Assembly (NCBI GenBank): GCA_950295325.1
Contig: OX485805.1
Coordinates: forward strand, 33,841,501-33,905,500
Origin: Polytrichum commune
Lineage: Eukaryota; Streptophyta; Polytrichopsida; Polytrichales; Polytrichaceae
Length of the DNA: 64,000 nucleotides
Direction of reading: 5' to 3'
Below the pieces are notes generated by a model. The model was given only the letters and a program-made list of their open reading frames with translations. It had not been told where the DNA came from and did no database searches. Shown in pieces: positions 10,243-21,273 of this stretch (positions within the stretch are counted from its first letter, which is position 1; each line of letters starts with the position of its first letter). The translations under genes were made by a program, and so were the position numbers.

Positions 10243-10245
10243 TTA
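10145..10245 (+). repeat. Right copy of the imperfect direct repeat flanking the retroelement
   Basis: It matches about 4272-4370 on the same strand (shared TTGAGCACTTCGGA). It marks the 5' limit of the retroelement. Confidence 0.45.
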
Positions 10246-10249
10246 GGAC

Positions 10250-11465
10250 TTTAAGTTGTGAAATTTAGATATCATTTTCCCCCCATAAAATGATAATGAG
10301 ATTATCATTGTTCATACCAAAGTCACTCTTTTAGGGGTGTGCTCATAATGCTTGGAACTAAGATATTCTACAATGAGGGTGGAGAAAAGGAAAAAATTGA
10401 ATTGAGATCAACAATCTTGTTAATTTCCTTAGTTAGCTAACACATTGGTCTTGTGTTGGCTTTGTCTATAGGACAAAGACTATGCATCGACTTCTATGTT
10501 TCAAGAGCTAATTTCCTAACCACTTTGCATCCACACTTGGATGTTACTTGTTATTGCTATTTTTGGTCTAATTGATTTAACGTGGATGGTGAGAGCTTGC
10601 AAACCTCAGACAACTAACCAACTAATTCAACTATTAGTTAACTAGTTGCCTTTCGTAAGTATAGTTGTTCGTGATTTGACTTGCCAAAAAATGTAATTAA
10701 CTATAGTTGTTCTAAAATCTAGTTAACTATAGTTAGATACATCTAGTTAACTATAGTTGTTCCCTAAAATGCATTGGAAAAAAACTTGATTGACTATAGA
10801 CGATTATAGGTATAATAAGTAACCATGAATTGGCATGAGTAAAGCATACAACTACAATCATAGTCTTTCATAAGAAAGGATAGAGCCTCACGGTTCTACC
10901 GTTTTCCTGTTACAAATGCAAAAAGTTCGATATATGAGCTCTCAAAGTGCCGGAGCTTTTGGGTCAATGATTTTTTTTTAAAGAACTGTCGCTCAAGTGG
11001 CACCAATGAAATAAATAGCGTGTAGCAGTTTCATCCATAATTTGAACGAGATCACCATAAATCAATGAAAATATGCTAAAATGGATGAAAGAGTCACCAT
11101 GGATGATTTTTGATGATCTCTATTTTGATATGCGGGTCTAAATGTAGCCAACATCACTTTTGACCATATTTCACAACCAAATGAACTAAAATTGTGCCGG
11201 GCATGATGCCGAATTAGGAGAGTGTAGTTTTGGTAATTGGTTTACTCTAGTGGTCAAGTGTCAGAGATAATAAGTGTGGAGATAAGTTAAGTTAGAAACT
11301 GAGCTGCTCGGAAGACGATGGGAGACTTGGTGGTCTTCACTGAATAGCCTTGTCAGTAGGAAGTTAATGCATTATAAAAGTTGGTGGAGATATTGAAAGG
11401 GAGGGAGTTTATAACCTCTCCATGAACAATGAATTACCTTGGTATGTACGTGGCTTCATGCACCT
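10250..11465. other. Gene-free AT-rich spacer
   Basis: No gene is supported. Between 10625 and 10770 the motif AGTTAACTATAGTT and variants recur about five times; its core AACTATAGTT is a palindrome. The rest shows nothing I can name. The spacer ends where duplication copy A begins. Confidence 0.4.
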
Positions 11466-12369
11466 AATAACTCGAATGACCATTGTAATTGTAATTCCCT
11501 TGGACTGTGTTGCTTGAAGATGTACTTTAAGGAAAGATCTAAAAACACTGTTTTCATGTCACTGTGGTAACTTCTCTAAATTCACTTCTATGAACAAGTT
11601 CTCAAGTATCGTCATCCCAACTTCATTTGAATGTCAGTTATTGAAACAAAGATTGATATAATTTGCATCATGATATGTTTGTAATGAAACATTGCCATGG
11701 ATGTTTGAAATTTGGATGAAAAATCACTTCTAGCAAGTGACTGTAAATGAAATATTGTTTTTTTTTTAATGCCAAAACGGTTTTACGAGGAATGACAGAT
11801 AATGTTAGTTTTACATTTTGGTGTTGGTGACGCTAAATACAATATGTAGTGTACTTGGAAATTATCAAGACATCATCCACTTGACATTTGATATTCATCA
11901 TTTTTGAGTGGTTGGAGAAGGCAAGTGTGCCTAACTCAAATACATATATTGATTGAGCATCCATATTTGAGTGGTGTGTGGTTAGGTGTGGATATAACAA
12001 CGGATAACTAAAAGACACGTCTCTTTAAAAAAATTGAACCATGTGCTCAAAATTTTGTTGACTATTTACATGTTGAATAGTCAACATAATCGGATGGACC
12101 TACATTCAAGACTCTATAAATGTTACAGGTCGGGAGTAGCAAAAAAATAACATATATAGAATTATAACAAGTAACACTTATAAAATTCATACCGGTGATT
12201 AATAACATTTATAGAAATAACGGTTAAAATTCACGAAAATGAAGAACATAACGTTTTATAAAAATAAAAATAAAAGTACAAATGATATTACATAATTCAA
12301 CTAAACTAATCGATCCATATAGTAGTAATTTGACGAGATTCTTCCAACTAAACTAACCGAAAGAAAGAG

Positions 12370-12860
12370 TCTATAGTAGTATGACAAGAAGCTTCCAAAT
12401 GATGAGATGAAACTTCCTTTTGGAGTCCGTGAATGCTCTTGATGTGTGATAGGGCATCATTTGGTCTTTGTTCAAAGTATTTCTTCAAAGTCTATAGAGA
12501 ACGCTCAGCAACACTAAATCCTACAACTTCTTCTACCACATCAACCATAACCTCATCAACATCAATTTCTCGATGTTCTGAGGAATACATATCAAAAAAC
12601 TCCTCATTGGTAGGTTCATAGGGATTGTTTAAATCAAACTCCACCTCGTAATTAAGGTATTCATGAGCATTCATCACGTCACCCACCTCACGATCAGATG
12701 AGAACAACGTCAATTGATGAAGTAGAGTAGCAACTTCATCAACCTCTATCAAGTGCCTAGCTTCCTCTATCTCTCTCTCTCTCTCAATAGAGATCGAAAG
12801 AACACATGTGTGCATCCAACAATTTTGAATATGGGATTCACAAAGAATATGGGATAAATG
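12370..12860 (-). pseudogene. Tigger/CENP-B-type (DDE_1) transposase, C-terminal remnant
   Basis: The frame reads SHIQNCWMHTCVLSIS and then a helical acidic region: EVDEVATLLHQL, DVMNAHEYLNYE, EFFDMYSSEHREIDVDEV. The pattern I-x-NCW-x-HT-x-x-L, then a Leu-rich helix, then an acidic tail, is that of plant Tigger-like DDE_1 transposases. A TAG at 12492-12494 interrupts the frame, which continues as TLKKYFEQRPNDALSHI, matching the short C-terminal helix of the family. The catalytic core is absent. The ORF and its copy at 36279-36770 are independently damaged. Confidence 0.55.
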
Positions 12861-12941
12861 TGATTACATGTTTAAAATGTATTCTCTCATATATTATTAC
12901 CTTAATTTTCTCAAAATTAACACTTATAGAGGTGCAATTAA

Positions 12942-13541
12942 CCCCTAAAGGACCGGGGGTGTTTTAGCTTAGGTCATGTTTTCTTGATTAGCTCTTGTAG
13001 CAAGCTCAATTTCTTATTAGTGTGGGGTAATTTTCACGATCGGCACCGTTGAAACTAAAGAAGACTTACATAGCTTGTTTATGAAAAAAAGATCGACAAG
13101 ATCGCACAATTGCTGAGAAATTGCCACCGTTGAGAAGATTGATGGAAATTGTTCAGGCAGGGGGTACTTCGTACTTATGTTGGAATCAGATTGCTTAGAA
13201 GTGCTCCAAAAGATCTCAATTTCTTACCACATGTAAAGAACATTATGACCCTCATGTGGAATTTTTTTCGTCAAATTTTGAGGTGTGGAAAAAAAGATAT
13301 GGGACTCTGAAGTCTCCAAGCAATGAGATTGGGCCCAAAAACTGAAATTTTTGTTCACTCAAAGAATTCGTCAAAAATCCAATCCTTCATCATTTTCTGA
13401 TCGGAAAAGACTATTGGATCCATCTCGCAAAAACAACCAGGGTCCTCTCCCCGCAAATTTGGGCTTCTTTGGAACAATCTCATCCAATTTGCACTTTTCT
13501 ACAATCAAAAGCCCTCTGGGGGCCTTACGGTCCTTTAGGGG
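12942..13541. mobile_element. piggyBac-like non-autonomous element, TTAA target site
   Basis: The ends are perfect 14-bp inverted repeats (CCCCTAAAGGACCG at 12942-12955; its complement at 13528-13541), flanked on both sides by TTAA (12938-12941 and 13542-13545). Copy B has the empty site with a single TTAA (at about 36834-36837). The 600-bp body has no transposase. TTAA duplication and CCC-starting TIRs are hallmarks of the piggyBac superfamily. The frame at 13351-13545 is within the element and not supported as a gene. Confidence 0.8.
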
Positions 13542-13692
13542 TTAACAAAGAAGGGAGTAGAGGATGTTACAACACTTAACACATAACACTCACTAGTCTT
13601 ACCAATTGTGTTTTTGTAGGGGAGTCAAAATTTCTTAACATATATGAAATTATAACGCTTATAGGGGTAACACTTATAGAGTCTTGATTGTA

Positions 13693-14190
13693 TTGGACCT
13701 GCAAGGACTAGATACCCACCTCTTTGAATTGGGCCTCATCACTACTGTCCAAAGTGAAAACGCAGTCAATTATATTAAAGGCAATTTTTTTTGAAGTAAA
13801 GCAACTCCATAATTGGCATCAAAGACCCTAAAATAGTCTACCAAGATCCAATTGAGATGAATTAACCACGAGTTTCTGGATTCATGTTTTTACCAAACTT
13901 CATTTTACATGGTAACAATGGGGGGGGGATCTCCAAGAGATGGGTGTCTAGCCTGGGCAGTATATGACCATTGAAGTGAAATAGAATCATACGAGCTCGA
14001 GAAAAATTGGCAACAACCTCCACCTGGATTTGCTAATCACCTCGTACTAAGGCCTAGTTTATACTTGGGACCGGATCAAGTGCTAGCCCAAACTCTAATA
14101 TTTCAACCATAGGATTGCTTGATTTCATCAAATCCGGTCGATTCACCAACGATTTCAAAATTGTGGACATCAATTGAAGGTTCAAAGGAC
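13693..14190. other. Gene-free stretch between the Tigger-like element and the LRR fragment
   Basis: Nothing coding was seen. A G-run at 13920-13928 is 9 bases here and about 17 in copy B (37211 onward). The sequence is collinear with 36983-37480. Confidence 0.4.
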
Positions 14191-14195
14191 TGAAC

Positions 14196-15155
14196 CCGTC
14201 AGGGTATTGAATGACAAGTCTAGCACTTGAAGGCTTTTAAGCCTTGTAATCCATAGAGAAATTGGGCTATCAACTTGTTATGTGCAAGGGTCAAAACATG
14301 TAGAGCACTAAGGGTGTTGGCTACAACTTGCAACTCTAATCCTAGAAGGATGTCCCCAATAGTTGGTTATGACTAAGATCAATTAGGCAATACTAAAAAT
14401 GTTTATTCCAAAATTGAAAGAATAGATCTTGTGATTTGGTTGGTGGTTGCTAAAAATTACTTTAGAGACATAAATAGGCTAAAGTCTAGTTGAAGTTGCC
14501 CATCAAAAAGGTTCTTTCCTATATGAAGTGACTCAAGTCTAATACCCCATGAGCTATAAAGGTTGGATAGAAGCAATGAGACGCTATTGTTGCAGTTGTT
14601 ATATGATATATCCAAGCAATACACAAGCCGGTATGGGTAAAAGTAATTATTGGTTTGTACCACAAGAAATTCATCCGTGAACATATATCTTGATAGGTCA
14701 AGTTGACCTAATAGTTGCCATTGACAAATGAAATCTGGTATTGTTCCCAATAGACAATTGCCCCCGAGATCCAAATGGCTTATGGAGATGAGATTGGCAT
14801 ATTCGTTGGGGATAGGGCGTAAGACAATTGTTTGATAGGATAACCACTTGGTATGTCACTACATAAGGAATAAAGGATTACAGGTGTGGGTGGTTTAGGG
14901 TTTGAGAAAGGAGGAATGGGACAGGTCAAATTGTTGAATGACAGATCTAAGGTATAAAATGAAAGTTTGCCAAAGGCATGTAGTGATGCTCCCACTCAAG
15001 TAAGAGCTAGTTAACTTCAAGGAGGTAAGGTTGCGGAGGTTGCAAAATGATCAAGGGAGTGCATTATTATCATTATTGAAGTCGTTGTGGCTCAATTCCG
15101 TATCTATTAGTTGCTTGAGTGATCCAAGTGTTGTTGGAATGACATCTGTAGAAAC
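14196..15155 (-). pseudogene. LRR-RLP last-exon fragment (copy A), degenerate
   Basis: This stretch parallels 20340-21273 of the complete gene: the same LRR segments, the same start at a TCTACAG acceptor (15156) and the VIPTTLGSLKQL beginning. Readable pieces are 14457-14774 (DLGGNCLLGTIPDFICQW, LDISYNN) and 14780-14995 (TLDLSFNNLT). Frameshifts and stops interrupt it, and the C-terminal LRRs and membrane segment are absent. About 240 bases of the adjoining intron (to about 15400) are also copied. It is an older partial duplicate lying 3' of the intact gene. Confidence 0.75.
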
Positions 15156-15650
15156 AAACACACTAAGTTATCATAATTTAATACTAAATGGAAGGCATTG
15201 GCCTAAATGAGAGTTATCATTGTATATATTTCATAAGTTTTCTTTTCTTTTCTAAAACAATTTGGCATTCACAAGCCATGTGCATTTCTATTGCAAAGCA
15301 TGAATAGAATATTGATGTTGTCAAGAATCTACATATAATTGAATTGTTGGTTTATGAATAGCACTTATGTATATGGTAGCCTTATTAAGTAGTTTGCAGT
15401 CGTTCATGTGGACCCGAGAATATGATCATGGGATGCCGCAACTAGTGCACATTCGAAGAGAATTGTTGTTGTTGATGTTTTGTTGTTGATGTTACATATA
15501 ACTAAACACGTCATATGTACAACTCATACATGTCTTTATTGATACGTTGAGACATTGTTGAACTCTCTCTCAACTTGGTCTTGAAATCTAGATGATACTT
15601 ATAGTCTCATCCATATTTATCCGTCAATCCCTCCAAATAATCTATAGTGA

Positions 15651-17160
15651 AGCTACAGTGGACGAAATGATTTGTGCCTTCATACAAATCGCAAATTACC
15701 GAGTATAGTTGAAAGGGGGTCTGATGGTAAAGGTTATGATTCGGCATCCTTGAAACTCGAAGCGGATGCCAAGTGTGGAGGTCCAAAAATGTTGGCTAAT
15801 GCCATGAAGTCTCACCCAGGGGCAGAAGACATCAACACTAGAGATTGTGCATTAGAAGGGTCCGAGCTATTTGGTTCTACCAAACGCAAACTCAACCTAC
15901 CACCGGGTGTTGATTGTGACTCTCATCGACTCGACAAAGTGAATTATTCCATTCCTCGTCCCAACACATGGGCAACTCGTCAACGCATAGAGGAATCGTT
16001 GAGTTCTGCTAAGCATGGTGTGGCTCACACTGCATCCATATTAAAGATTGATTATCTTGCTTCCAAGTTGCACATTGCAAGATTGCCACCCAACACAACC
16101 AAACAATATTGGACACTGCAAGCCATTAAAGGGACTATGTTCAATGTCAAAGTCAGGACTGCTAAACATGGCACACCTACTCCAACATACAAAGGGTTTA
16201 GGAAGGAATTTCACTCTCCCAACAATGTGGAGTATGACTTTTGGTTTTGCCCTAACGACATCAAACGTTGTGTGAGTGGCAATAAGAAGAAGTATGTGTT
16301 GGATTGGCCTATAGTACCCAACACGTGGCCGGTGAAGAGAGAAGAGGTTTTGACACTTGAGGACTCCGGATTTCAACTACAGCAGGGGAAGGCATTGTCC
16401 CCTCGTCGTAGGCTTTCAACAATTGCAACCCTCCCCATCTCACTTGCATTCTTGTATGCCACCAAACTCGAACACCCACCCTACATTCAAGTTTGGGAAG
16501 ATAATGCGTCGCAATCCAAAAACACCGGCGGCGGATCACAAAAACAAATGGGAGAGCCCTGAACTCATGGACGGTTACTAATTTTGGTCGGGGTCATTGT
16601 CATTCCATATTCGGGCTTTGGAGTGGTAATCAACATTGTCTCCAAGGAGGATATCATATACCATGTCACAATTGGCGACATCCCGCATTGCACATGCCTG
16701 GACTTCACAAAAATGTCCTCTCGTGTATTGGGAAAGAAAAAAAAATGCGTGTATTGCAAACAACTTTATTACCGTAGTACCATAGCTGGTTCGTTCAAAA
16801 ATAATTCTAAAAATAAAAAACGTAAAAATTATGAAATTATGAAGACAGAAAAACGAAAATAGAATAAATTAATTTTTGCAATCTTTTGGTGTTTCTAAGC
16901 CATTTAAGGTCATTTTTACTGATTTTTTTGCTAAAAATGAAAATTGAGAAATTCAGTTTTTTGAGAGGCGAACCTTATTTTTTCAAAATAAATAAATATT
17001 CGTTCGCCAGGGGACAAACCAGCTATTGTGTTACGGGTATGTGTTTAGATTTTTGTGTAAGATGGATTACGAGAGTGACAAGTTTAGGCATGCACCTACA
17101 TATACCTACAATGAGATCATGCGACTACTTGAACTTGTTGGTATTGTAGAGTGTGAGTAG
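15651..17160 (+). pseudogene. SWIM zinc-finger protein remnant (copy A), interrupted by a MITE
   Basis: One plus-strand frame is open from 15651 to a TGA at 16560-16562 and continues in the same frame to the MITE at 16772. The first part includes TPTYKGFRKEF, EYDFWFCPNDIKRC and VLDWPIVPNTWPVKREE. The SWIM region is VVINIVSKEDIIYHVTIGD, PHCTCLDF, then KKKKCVYCKQLYY; the final His of the CxC...CxH motif is Gln here and His in copy B. After the MITE, the tail (TRVTSLGMHLHIPT in one frame; the YESDKFRHAPTYTY equivalent in another) resumes at 17038. There is no ATG until deep inside the frame. Function as a transposon or domesticated protein is unknown; it is clearly inactive here. Confidence 0.6.
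16772..17037. mobile_element. 266-bp MITE with TA target duplication inside the SWIM gene
   Basis: Copy B reads straight through (TTTATTATGTGTTT at about 42124), while copy A has 266 extra bases between two TA dinucleotides (16770-16771 and 17038-17039). The ends are related inverted repeats (CCGTAGTACCATAGCTGG and its complement-like CCAGCTATTGTGTTACGGG). The TA duplication suggests a Tc1/mariner-type MITE. Confidence 0.75.
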
Positions 17161-18290
17161 TATTGCAAGTGTTTTATTAAGCTACATGTATAAGAATGTA
17201 AATAAATGACATACATGTATTGGTTTGGATTGTTATAATGAAAACTAGCAATGGACCCAAAGTATTCCAAATGATCCATGGTAATACGCCTCCTTCATTC
17301 TTGCTTCATTTAAAATGTTTCCAATCTACAATTGAAATATGCAATTAATATAGTACCAAATTTAGTTTTTGAACCATAAACATGTGTACCTTTACTAAAA
17401 TTGGATTCACTACTCATGTATTACCGCTCATTGCTCATGTCTTACCGCTCACTACTCATGTGTTACTGATCACCGCTCACTGCTCATCGCTCATAAGATA
17501 GCTTCCCTCACATCAAGTACATCGTATGGGGTGTTCATAACACGAGATTTTATGTGATGTTGCATTTTGCAACCGGAGAGGTACACTTGCTTCCTTTGGA
17601 ACTCAAGGTTGGGAGATGTTTAACAACATTGACATTTCCCTATCATGTTTGACACATATGGACAAAGTGTTGATTGCAATGGACACATACATCTTCGCAA
17701 ATACAAGTTTGGACAAAATGAACTAAACATATCAAGTTTGTTATTGAACATGGCATTGTAACCAACCGTCGTACCATGCCATTGTAAGCAAGTCATCAAG
17801 CTACTTGCTAGTTGTCAATGGCTACAAAGTTTATATAAAGCGTATTTTGAAATTTTCATTGTCACTGAGAGTTGCACAATCTAGAAAATTTTATTATTGT
17901 TCATTTGCAATGTCCAAGCTTAGTCGTGATGATCCCTAACACATGACCCATATGTTGGTAGTGGCTTGTATGTCAATTTGTTTATGCGTGGACTAACTCA
18001 AACTCAACTAATTTCAACCTCTAAAGACCAAGGCGGACTTTTTATCTAGGCATTAATCCTTCCTATGATACCAACATACACTCTTATGTTGTAATCTTTT
18101 GAATTCGGACACATGGACCATTCCAAATATGTATGAACAATCTTAACTTTACAAAATTGCTATATGTATGGCCAATTATACACTAAGAAATGTTGATTCT
18201 ATATATTAAGCTACTGAATTGGAGTGGACAATTTCGGACGATTTTGAGAAGATTACAATACAACCTTGAAAGCTTAACTTATGTATGTTA
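17161..18290. other. Interior of the MULE-like element without a recognised gene
   Basis: A short degenerate repeat of CTCATGTATTACCGCTCA-like units lies at 17410-17495 (copy B 42505-42590). The remainder shows only AT-rich sequence and short frames that are not kept in copy B. Confidence 0.35.
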
Positions 18291-18294
18291 ATAT

Positions 18295-18480
18295 TTGTCT
18301 TTGAATAACATGCGGGTCGTGTGTATGAATGGGACCAAAGGAAGACTCATTGAGTGTGTAGTTATAAGAATATGGAAATCCCTAATAAATGCCAAACAAG
18401 CTAAAGAGCTTATGCAAGCTTTTTTTCAAAAATATTTTTTCCTAGGAAAAACTACGATATTCTTACCTTACTATGTTTGA
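18295..18480 (+). CDS. Small unidentified open frame, partly conserved in copy B
   Basis: The 61-codon frame contains KGRLIECVVIRIWKSLINAK and QAKELMQA, nearly identical to 43383-43613, where the C-terminus differs after a frameshift in a run of T. The start is not an ATG in the strict sense (TTG) or may be at the internal ATG. I do not recognise it. It could be an exon piece of a gene captured by the MULE-like element. Confidence 0.25.
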   Translation: MSLNNMRVVCMNGTKGRLIECVVIRIWKSLINAKQAKELMQAFFQKYFFLGKTTIFLPYYV

Positions 18481-18516
18481 AACCAATCATGTTCTCCTTG
18501 TCAGTGTCTAGCAAGA

Positions 18517-18715
18517 TTGTAGTGTTTTCAAGTCCGACTGGTTACATGTTAGCGATCTTTTGGTTTTCCTTTTATTAATTTGAGGTATGTTTTGTAGATT
18601 TCCTCTAAAGCGATGGGTAATTTTCCTGAATGTCTTGAACTTCAACCAATTATTTCTCAAACTCTCCCACTTTTGTCTGTAACTAGCGATCAGTTCTCCT
18701 TGTTCATTGACCTAG
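18517..18715 (+). repeat. Cassette X, copy in the MULE-like element (A)
   Basis: It matches 61913-62090 upstream of LRR gene B: shared AATTTTCCTGAA.GTCTTGAACTTCA, TTTCTCAAACTC, GAAACTAGCG and CAGTTCTTCC-like runs. Further copies are at 43640-43830 and, inverted, at 32245-32597 and 62330-62480. Confidence 0.6.
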
Positions 18716-19636
18716 TGTTATGAGGTCAAACTTCATGGCATGCTTTAGGGGTAATATCTTGTGTTTTGGGGCCCTAAGTTATCTCTGCGTTTATTTAAGA
18801 AAGTAAGAAGAGTGGAGACATATTTTCCTCTTTTCAAGAACTTGTGAAACTCACAATACTAGCCCATCCAACAAAATTTGAAGTGGTTTTAGTTTATCTT
18901 AGGATCCTAGTCATTTTGGAGGAAAATATTTCTAAAATGATTTGGGGAAAACATTGATGTTTTTTTCCCACTATATGATTCTCCCTTTACAACATTTTCT
19001 TGTATGTCACCTCCAAAATGCAACTACTTTGATTTAGTCTAAGCCTCAACAATCCTCATCATCATCATCAACCTTATTCTAAAAGTGTAGTTTTTTCTAA
19101 AATTATCTTGATTGCGATCAAAGTTACAAATACCTCGAATTTTTTTGTCAATTGCTTTGAAAACGCATTTGTTTCCAAAGTCCTTCCAAGCAGAGTAGGT
19201 TGACATGTTAAGATACTCACCGCAAAAGAAGATGGTGGCAAGATTATTTTAAGGGATTGGTGGTCAAAATATAAATGAGACTAAAAGTATCATTTAGATT
19301 CAATTATCGAGTTGAGAGAGAGAGTTCAACAATGTCTCAATGTATCCAAAATAACTTGTATGAATTGTACATATGACTTTTGTTTAGCTATATGACATCT
19401 ACGACAACAATTCTCTAAAAGATGTCTAACAAAAACTTGAAGTTGACCAAATCAAAAGAGTTACTTTCACAATCATGTTAGGTACTTACAAATGGATGTA
19501 AGTCATGTGATTGCTTCATGATTATAATAACACCAAATCACGAGGCAACAAACATACTAGATGAAGAAATATAATTGGTGCAACACACCAATCAATTCGC
19601 AATGTTTAGAAAAAAGGTATAGAATAGAAATTTCCG

Positions 19637-21273
19637 TCAACAAGGGTGTTTAAAGGCTCCATATTGCCGGTTGAGAGGCTTGTTGTACCTTGCGTTGCTT
19701 AAATATAGACCCTCACCATGTTGCCAATATAATAAGGAAAATGCCACCGAAAAGAATCCAACTCCAACACCAATTAGAAAGCCCGGCAAGGAGATGAGAT
19801 CTTCATAAGAAACCGCCTCCTTCAAGACGTGTGGCTCCGGAGCTTGTGGTGTCGAGTTGCATAATCGATGGATCACCTCTCCACAAAGCCCATCGTTTCC
19901 CGGAAGGTAGGAAGTTTTTGGAAACCCCATAAGTTGGCCACCTATAGGTATCGGTCCGCTTAGATTGTTGGAAGACACATTGAAGATTTCAAGAAACGTT
20001 AGACTTCTCAAATTGGAAGGAATCTCCCCAATGAGATTGTTGCAAGAGAAATCCAATCTTTCGAGTTGTGACATGTTTCCTAAGCTTGTAGGAATATTGC
20101 CGGTGAGTTTGTTGTTGGACAAATATAAGTACAACAATCCACTCAATTCCATGATGCTTGGAGGAATGTCGCCTGTGAGAGCATTGGAGGATAAATCCAT
20201 GTATGTGGTAGTTAAAAGGGTATCGGTATATTCTTGTGCTCTAAGGCCGACATTTTGATATAAGGTGAAGCCATTCAAGCCACCTGGATTAGAGGATAAA
20301 ATTTTATAACCCAACAAAGAATGAAGGTCTGAAGGGATTGAACCTGTGAGGGAATTGAATGACAAGTCTAGCACCTGAAGGCTTTTGAGCCTCGTAATCC
20401 ACAGGGGAATTGGGCCAATTAACTTGTTATGTGCAAGGGTCAAAACACGTAGAGCACTAAGGGTTTTAGTTGCAACTTGCGGTTCTAATCCTAAACAAAT
20501 GTCCCCAGTAAGTTGGTTATGACTTAGATCAATTAGGACAATACTAGAACCTTTGGTTCCAAAATCTAGGGGAATAGGTCCTGTGATTTGGTTGCCTGTT
20601 GCTGAAAAATACCCTAAAGACTTAAATAGGCTAAAGTCTAGTTGAAGTGGCCCATAAAAAAGGTTCCCCCCTATCTGAAGTGTTTGTAATCCCTTGCCCC
20701 AAGGTGTGCTATAAAGATTGGATAGAAACAATGAGACACTACTATTGAGGTAGTTATCTGATATATCCAAGGAAGACATAGAGTATGAATACGAGTCATT
20801 ATATTTGGGTGATGCCAAGGGAAATTTGCCTGTGAACATGTTATTTGATAGGTCTAGATTATATAATAGTTGCCATTGAAAAATGAAATCTGGTATTGAA
20901 CCTGAGAGACGATTTCCACTTAGATCCAACTCGCTAATAAAGCTGAGATTGCCAAATTCATTGGGGATAGGGCCTGTAAGGCGGTTGTTTGATAGGATTA
21001 CCGTCAGGACTACTTGTTCTGGTCGAGCATTTGATAAAGGAGGAATGGGACCAGTTAAGTTGTTGAATGAAAGATCCAAGTAAGTAAACGAAAGCTTTCC
21101 AAGGCAGGTAGGGATGCTCCCACTCAAGTAAGTTCCTGTCAACGATAATGAGATAAGACTAGCGAGGTTGCAAAATGATGAAGGGATTGTATTCATATCA
21201 ATACTGAAGTCGTTGTTGCTTAAGTCCATATATTCTAGTTCCTTGAGTGATCCAAGTGTTGTTGGAATGACAC
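19637..21273 (-). CDS. RLP gene A last exon: about 13 LRRs, island, LRRCT, TM helix, tail
   Basis: The exon starts after a CTGCAG acceptor with GVIPTTLGSLKEL. LRRs follow with LDLSxNxLxGxIP consensus. A non-LRR island (LHSLLGYKILSSNPGGLNG to YTDTLLTTTYM) precedes the last four regular repeats. The cap is LPGNDGLCGEVIHRLC, with a Cys pair. An acidic/Pro linker leads to the membrane helix LPGFLIGVGVGFFSVAFSLL, with GxxxG spacing common in RLPs, then a tail of about 30 residues ending YGAFKHPC. No kinase follows. It is uninterrupted over 545 codons. Confidence 0.9.

Larger units (their letters stand above)
12103..13690 (-). mobile_element. Pogo/Tigger-like element (copy A) with 24-bp TIRs and TA target duplication
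   Basis: The ends at 12103-12126 and 13667-13690 are inverted complements with 22 of 24 bases matching (core CAAGACTCTATAA). Each is flanked by TA (12101-12102 and 13691-13692). Inside, a transposase 3' end is readable on the minus strand. A 600-bp piggyBac-like element is nested within. Without it, the element is about 980 bp, like copy B at 36011-36980. The transposase N-terminus and catalytic core are missing. Confidence 0.7.
15457..19416. mobile_element. Long-TIR, MULE-like element (copy A) carrying a SWIM-domain gene remnant
   Basis: Bases 15457-15642 and 19241-19416 are imperfect inverted repeats of about 180 bp. Shared runs include AGAGAATTGTTGT, GTCATATGTACAA, GAGACATTGTTGAACTCTCT and GATACTT.TAGTCTCAT. 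The 3.96-kb interior holds a SWIM zinc-finger pseudogene, an unexplained small frame at 18295 and a cassette shared with the region upstream of the LRR genes. Long TIRs plus a SWIM domain suggest a Mutator-like element, possibly of Pack-MULE type. No 9-bp target duplication is left, and no MULE transposase core is visible. Confidence 0.6.

Noticed and set aside
19965-20258. Plus-strand frames opposite the LRR exons (also 20883-21083, 45072-45332, 57110-57319)
   Set aside because: They are shadows of regular LRR repeats on the minus strand.
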